DNA from: CAZBQG01 sp964493945
Lineage (GTDB): Bacteria > Pseudomonadota > Alphaproteobacteria > Rhodospirillales > UBA2165
NCBI GenBank assembly: GCA_964493945.1
Contig: CAZBQG010000235.1
Coordinates: 1-6,965 of the forward strand
Length of the DNA: 6,965 bases
Direction of reading: 5' to 3'
Below the pieces are notes generated by a model that saw only the letters and a list, made by a program, of their open reading frames with translations, had not been told where the DNA came from and ran no database searches. Position 1 is the stretch's first letter; the number at the start of each line of letters is the position of its first letter. Below are positions 6,399 to 6,965 of this stretch, one piece after another. The position numbers and the translations under genes were made by a program.

Positions 6399-6861
6399 CG
6401 GGCTTCTTGCTTTCATCCAGGGCGGTTTTTTTGGCCACCACCTCCTTGACCGCACCTTTCCATCCCAGATGCGAGACATCGATGATCACCCCGTTGGGGT
6501 CACGGAATTTTTCTTCATAAAAGGTCATGGGCGCGTCGTCATCGGGCCGTCCCATGAGATATTTTCCGCCGGCCTCTTCGACCTTTTTCTCCGTACTCCT
6601 GAGTTCATCCACCCAAAAGCCGATATGGTGGAGCCCTACGTAATCCTTGCCCCGCTCGTCTTCGCCTTCTACATATCCGGCCCAGTAATCGGACTTGTAT
6701 GTGAGCAGCGCCATGGTGATCACCCCGTCCGATACATAGACCCCCTTGGCGAGGGGTGAATCCGTCGTTCCAACCCGTTCCATATCGAAAGCCTGGCAGT
6801 AAAAATCCGCCGCCGCTTCGGGATCGGGAACCGACATCGCAAGGTGTCTCAGTTTAGCCAT
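6388..6861 (-). CDS. VOC superfamily (glyoxalase/dioxygenase-fold) protein
   Basis: This 157-residue cytoplasmic protein has two beta-alpha-beta3 modules of the vicinal-oxygen-chelate fold. Module 1 begins LRHLAMSVPDPEAAADFYCQ (4-23) and module 2 begins GLHHIGFWVDEL (76-87); the second ends FRDPNGVIIDVSHLGW (119-134). Likely metal ligands are His6, His79 and Asp128. The first-module position that is Glu in glyoxalase I is hydrophobic here (around Met50/Leu52), so a classical glyoxalase I is unlikely. A three-ligand site of the extradiol-dioxygenase or isomerase type is possible. The C-terminal 22 residues are charged and lie outside the fold. GGAG at 6870-6873 (minus strand), 8 nt before the ATG, supports the start. 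The stop overlaps the amidohydrolase start by 11 nt, so the two products probably act together, for example on successive intermediates. Specific reaction not assignable. Confidence 0.9.
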   Translation of the reverse strand: MAKLRHLAMSVPDPEAAADFYCQAFDMERVGTTDSPLAKGVYVSDGVITMALLTYKSDYWAGYVEGEDERGKDYVGLHHIGFWVDELRSTEKKVEEAGGKYLMGRPDDDAPMTFYEEKFRDPNGVIIDVSHLGWKGAVKEVVAKKTALDESKKPDDA

Positions 6862-6903
6862 GGTTTGATCTCCAACCTTCCCAAGTTCAGCTTATTCAAT
6901 AGT

Positions 6904-6965
6904 CTATCCCAATCCCCTGTAGGGAACCAGATTGTCCAGGATATCTACTGCTTGAGGATGAGCAG
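6904..6965 (-). CDS. Possible 3' end of an upstream gene (C-terminal fragment)
   Basis: One minus-strand frame is open from the window edge to a TAG at 6906-6904 and encodes AHPQAVDILDNLVPYRGLG, which has the composition of a real C-terminus. It would end 42 nt before the VOC start, an operon-like gap. A second frame is also open over most of this stretch (Ser-rich, ending near 6897), and third-position G+C is low in both frames, so the call is tentative. The fragment is too short to name a family. Confidence 0.4.
   Translation of the reverse strand, partial: AHPQAVDILDNLVPYRGLG

Noticed and set aside
6399..6479. Upstream amidohydrolase starts at 6479 or 6416
   Set aside because: They add a basic Trp/Pro-rich tail read from VOC coding sequence in another frame and lack ribosome sites; the family domain starts just after the ATG at 6398.

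Overview
The window is about 60% G+C, has tight intergenic gaps and reads like a proteobacterial chromosome. The TRAP transporter together with UbiD, amidohydrolase and VOC enzymes suggests an alphaproteobacterium, perhaps a Rhodospirillales-like or environmental lineage. That placement is an inference from gene types and base composition; no rRNA or marker gene is present.

Layout. Two convergent blocks meet near position 2350. The plus-strand block (1-2290) holds the 3' part of a TRAP large permease gene (DctM family) and a complete TRAP periplasmic binding protein gene (DctP family). It ends in a strong intrinsic terminator at 2313-2356. The minus-strand block (6965 down to 2355) holds, in transcription order: a possible 3' end of an unidentified gene (6904-6965), a small VOC/glyoxalase-fold protein (6388-6861), an amidohydrolase of the decarboxylase-like Amidohydro_2 type (5175-6398, overlapping the VOC gene by 11 nt), a secreted Sel1/TPR repeat protein (4006-5115), and a UbiD-family prenylated-FMN decarboxylase (2355-3821). 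A 184-nt AT-rich gap separates the last two and may carry a separate promoter for the UbiD gene.

How the genes may work together. TRAP systems import organic acids. UbiD enzymes decarboxylate or carboxylate aromatic and alpha,beta-unsaturated acids. Amidohydro_2 proteins include metal-dependent decarboxylases and hydrolases, and VOC proteins include ring-cleavage dioxygenases, epimerases and isomerases. The simplest reading is a catabolic cluster for an imported, probably aromatic or unsaturated, carboxylic acid. The substrate cannot be read from the sequence. No UbiX (the prFMN synthase), CoA ligase, ring oxygenase or regulator is visible. The exported repeat protein does not obviously fit the pathway.

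No tRNA, rRNA, CRISPR array, insertion sequence or phage gene was seen. No gene-free stretch exceeds 300 bases.
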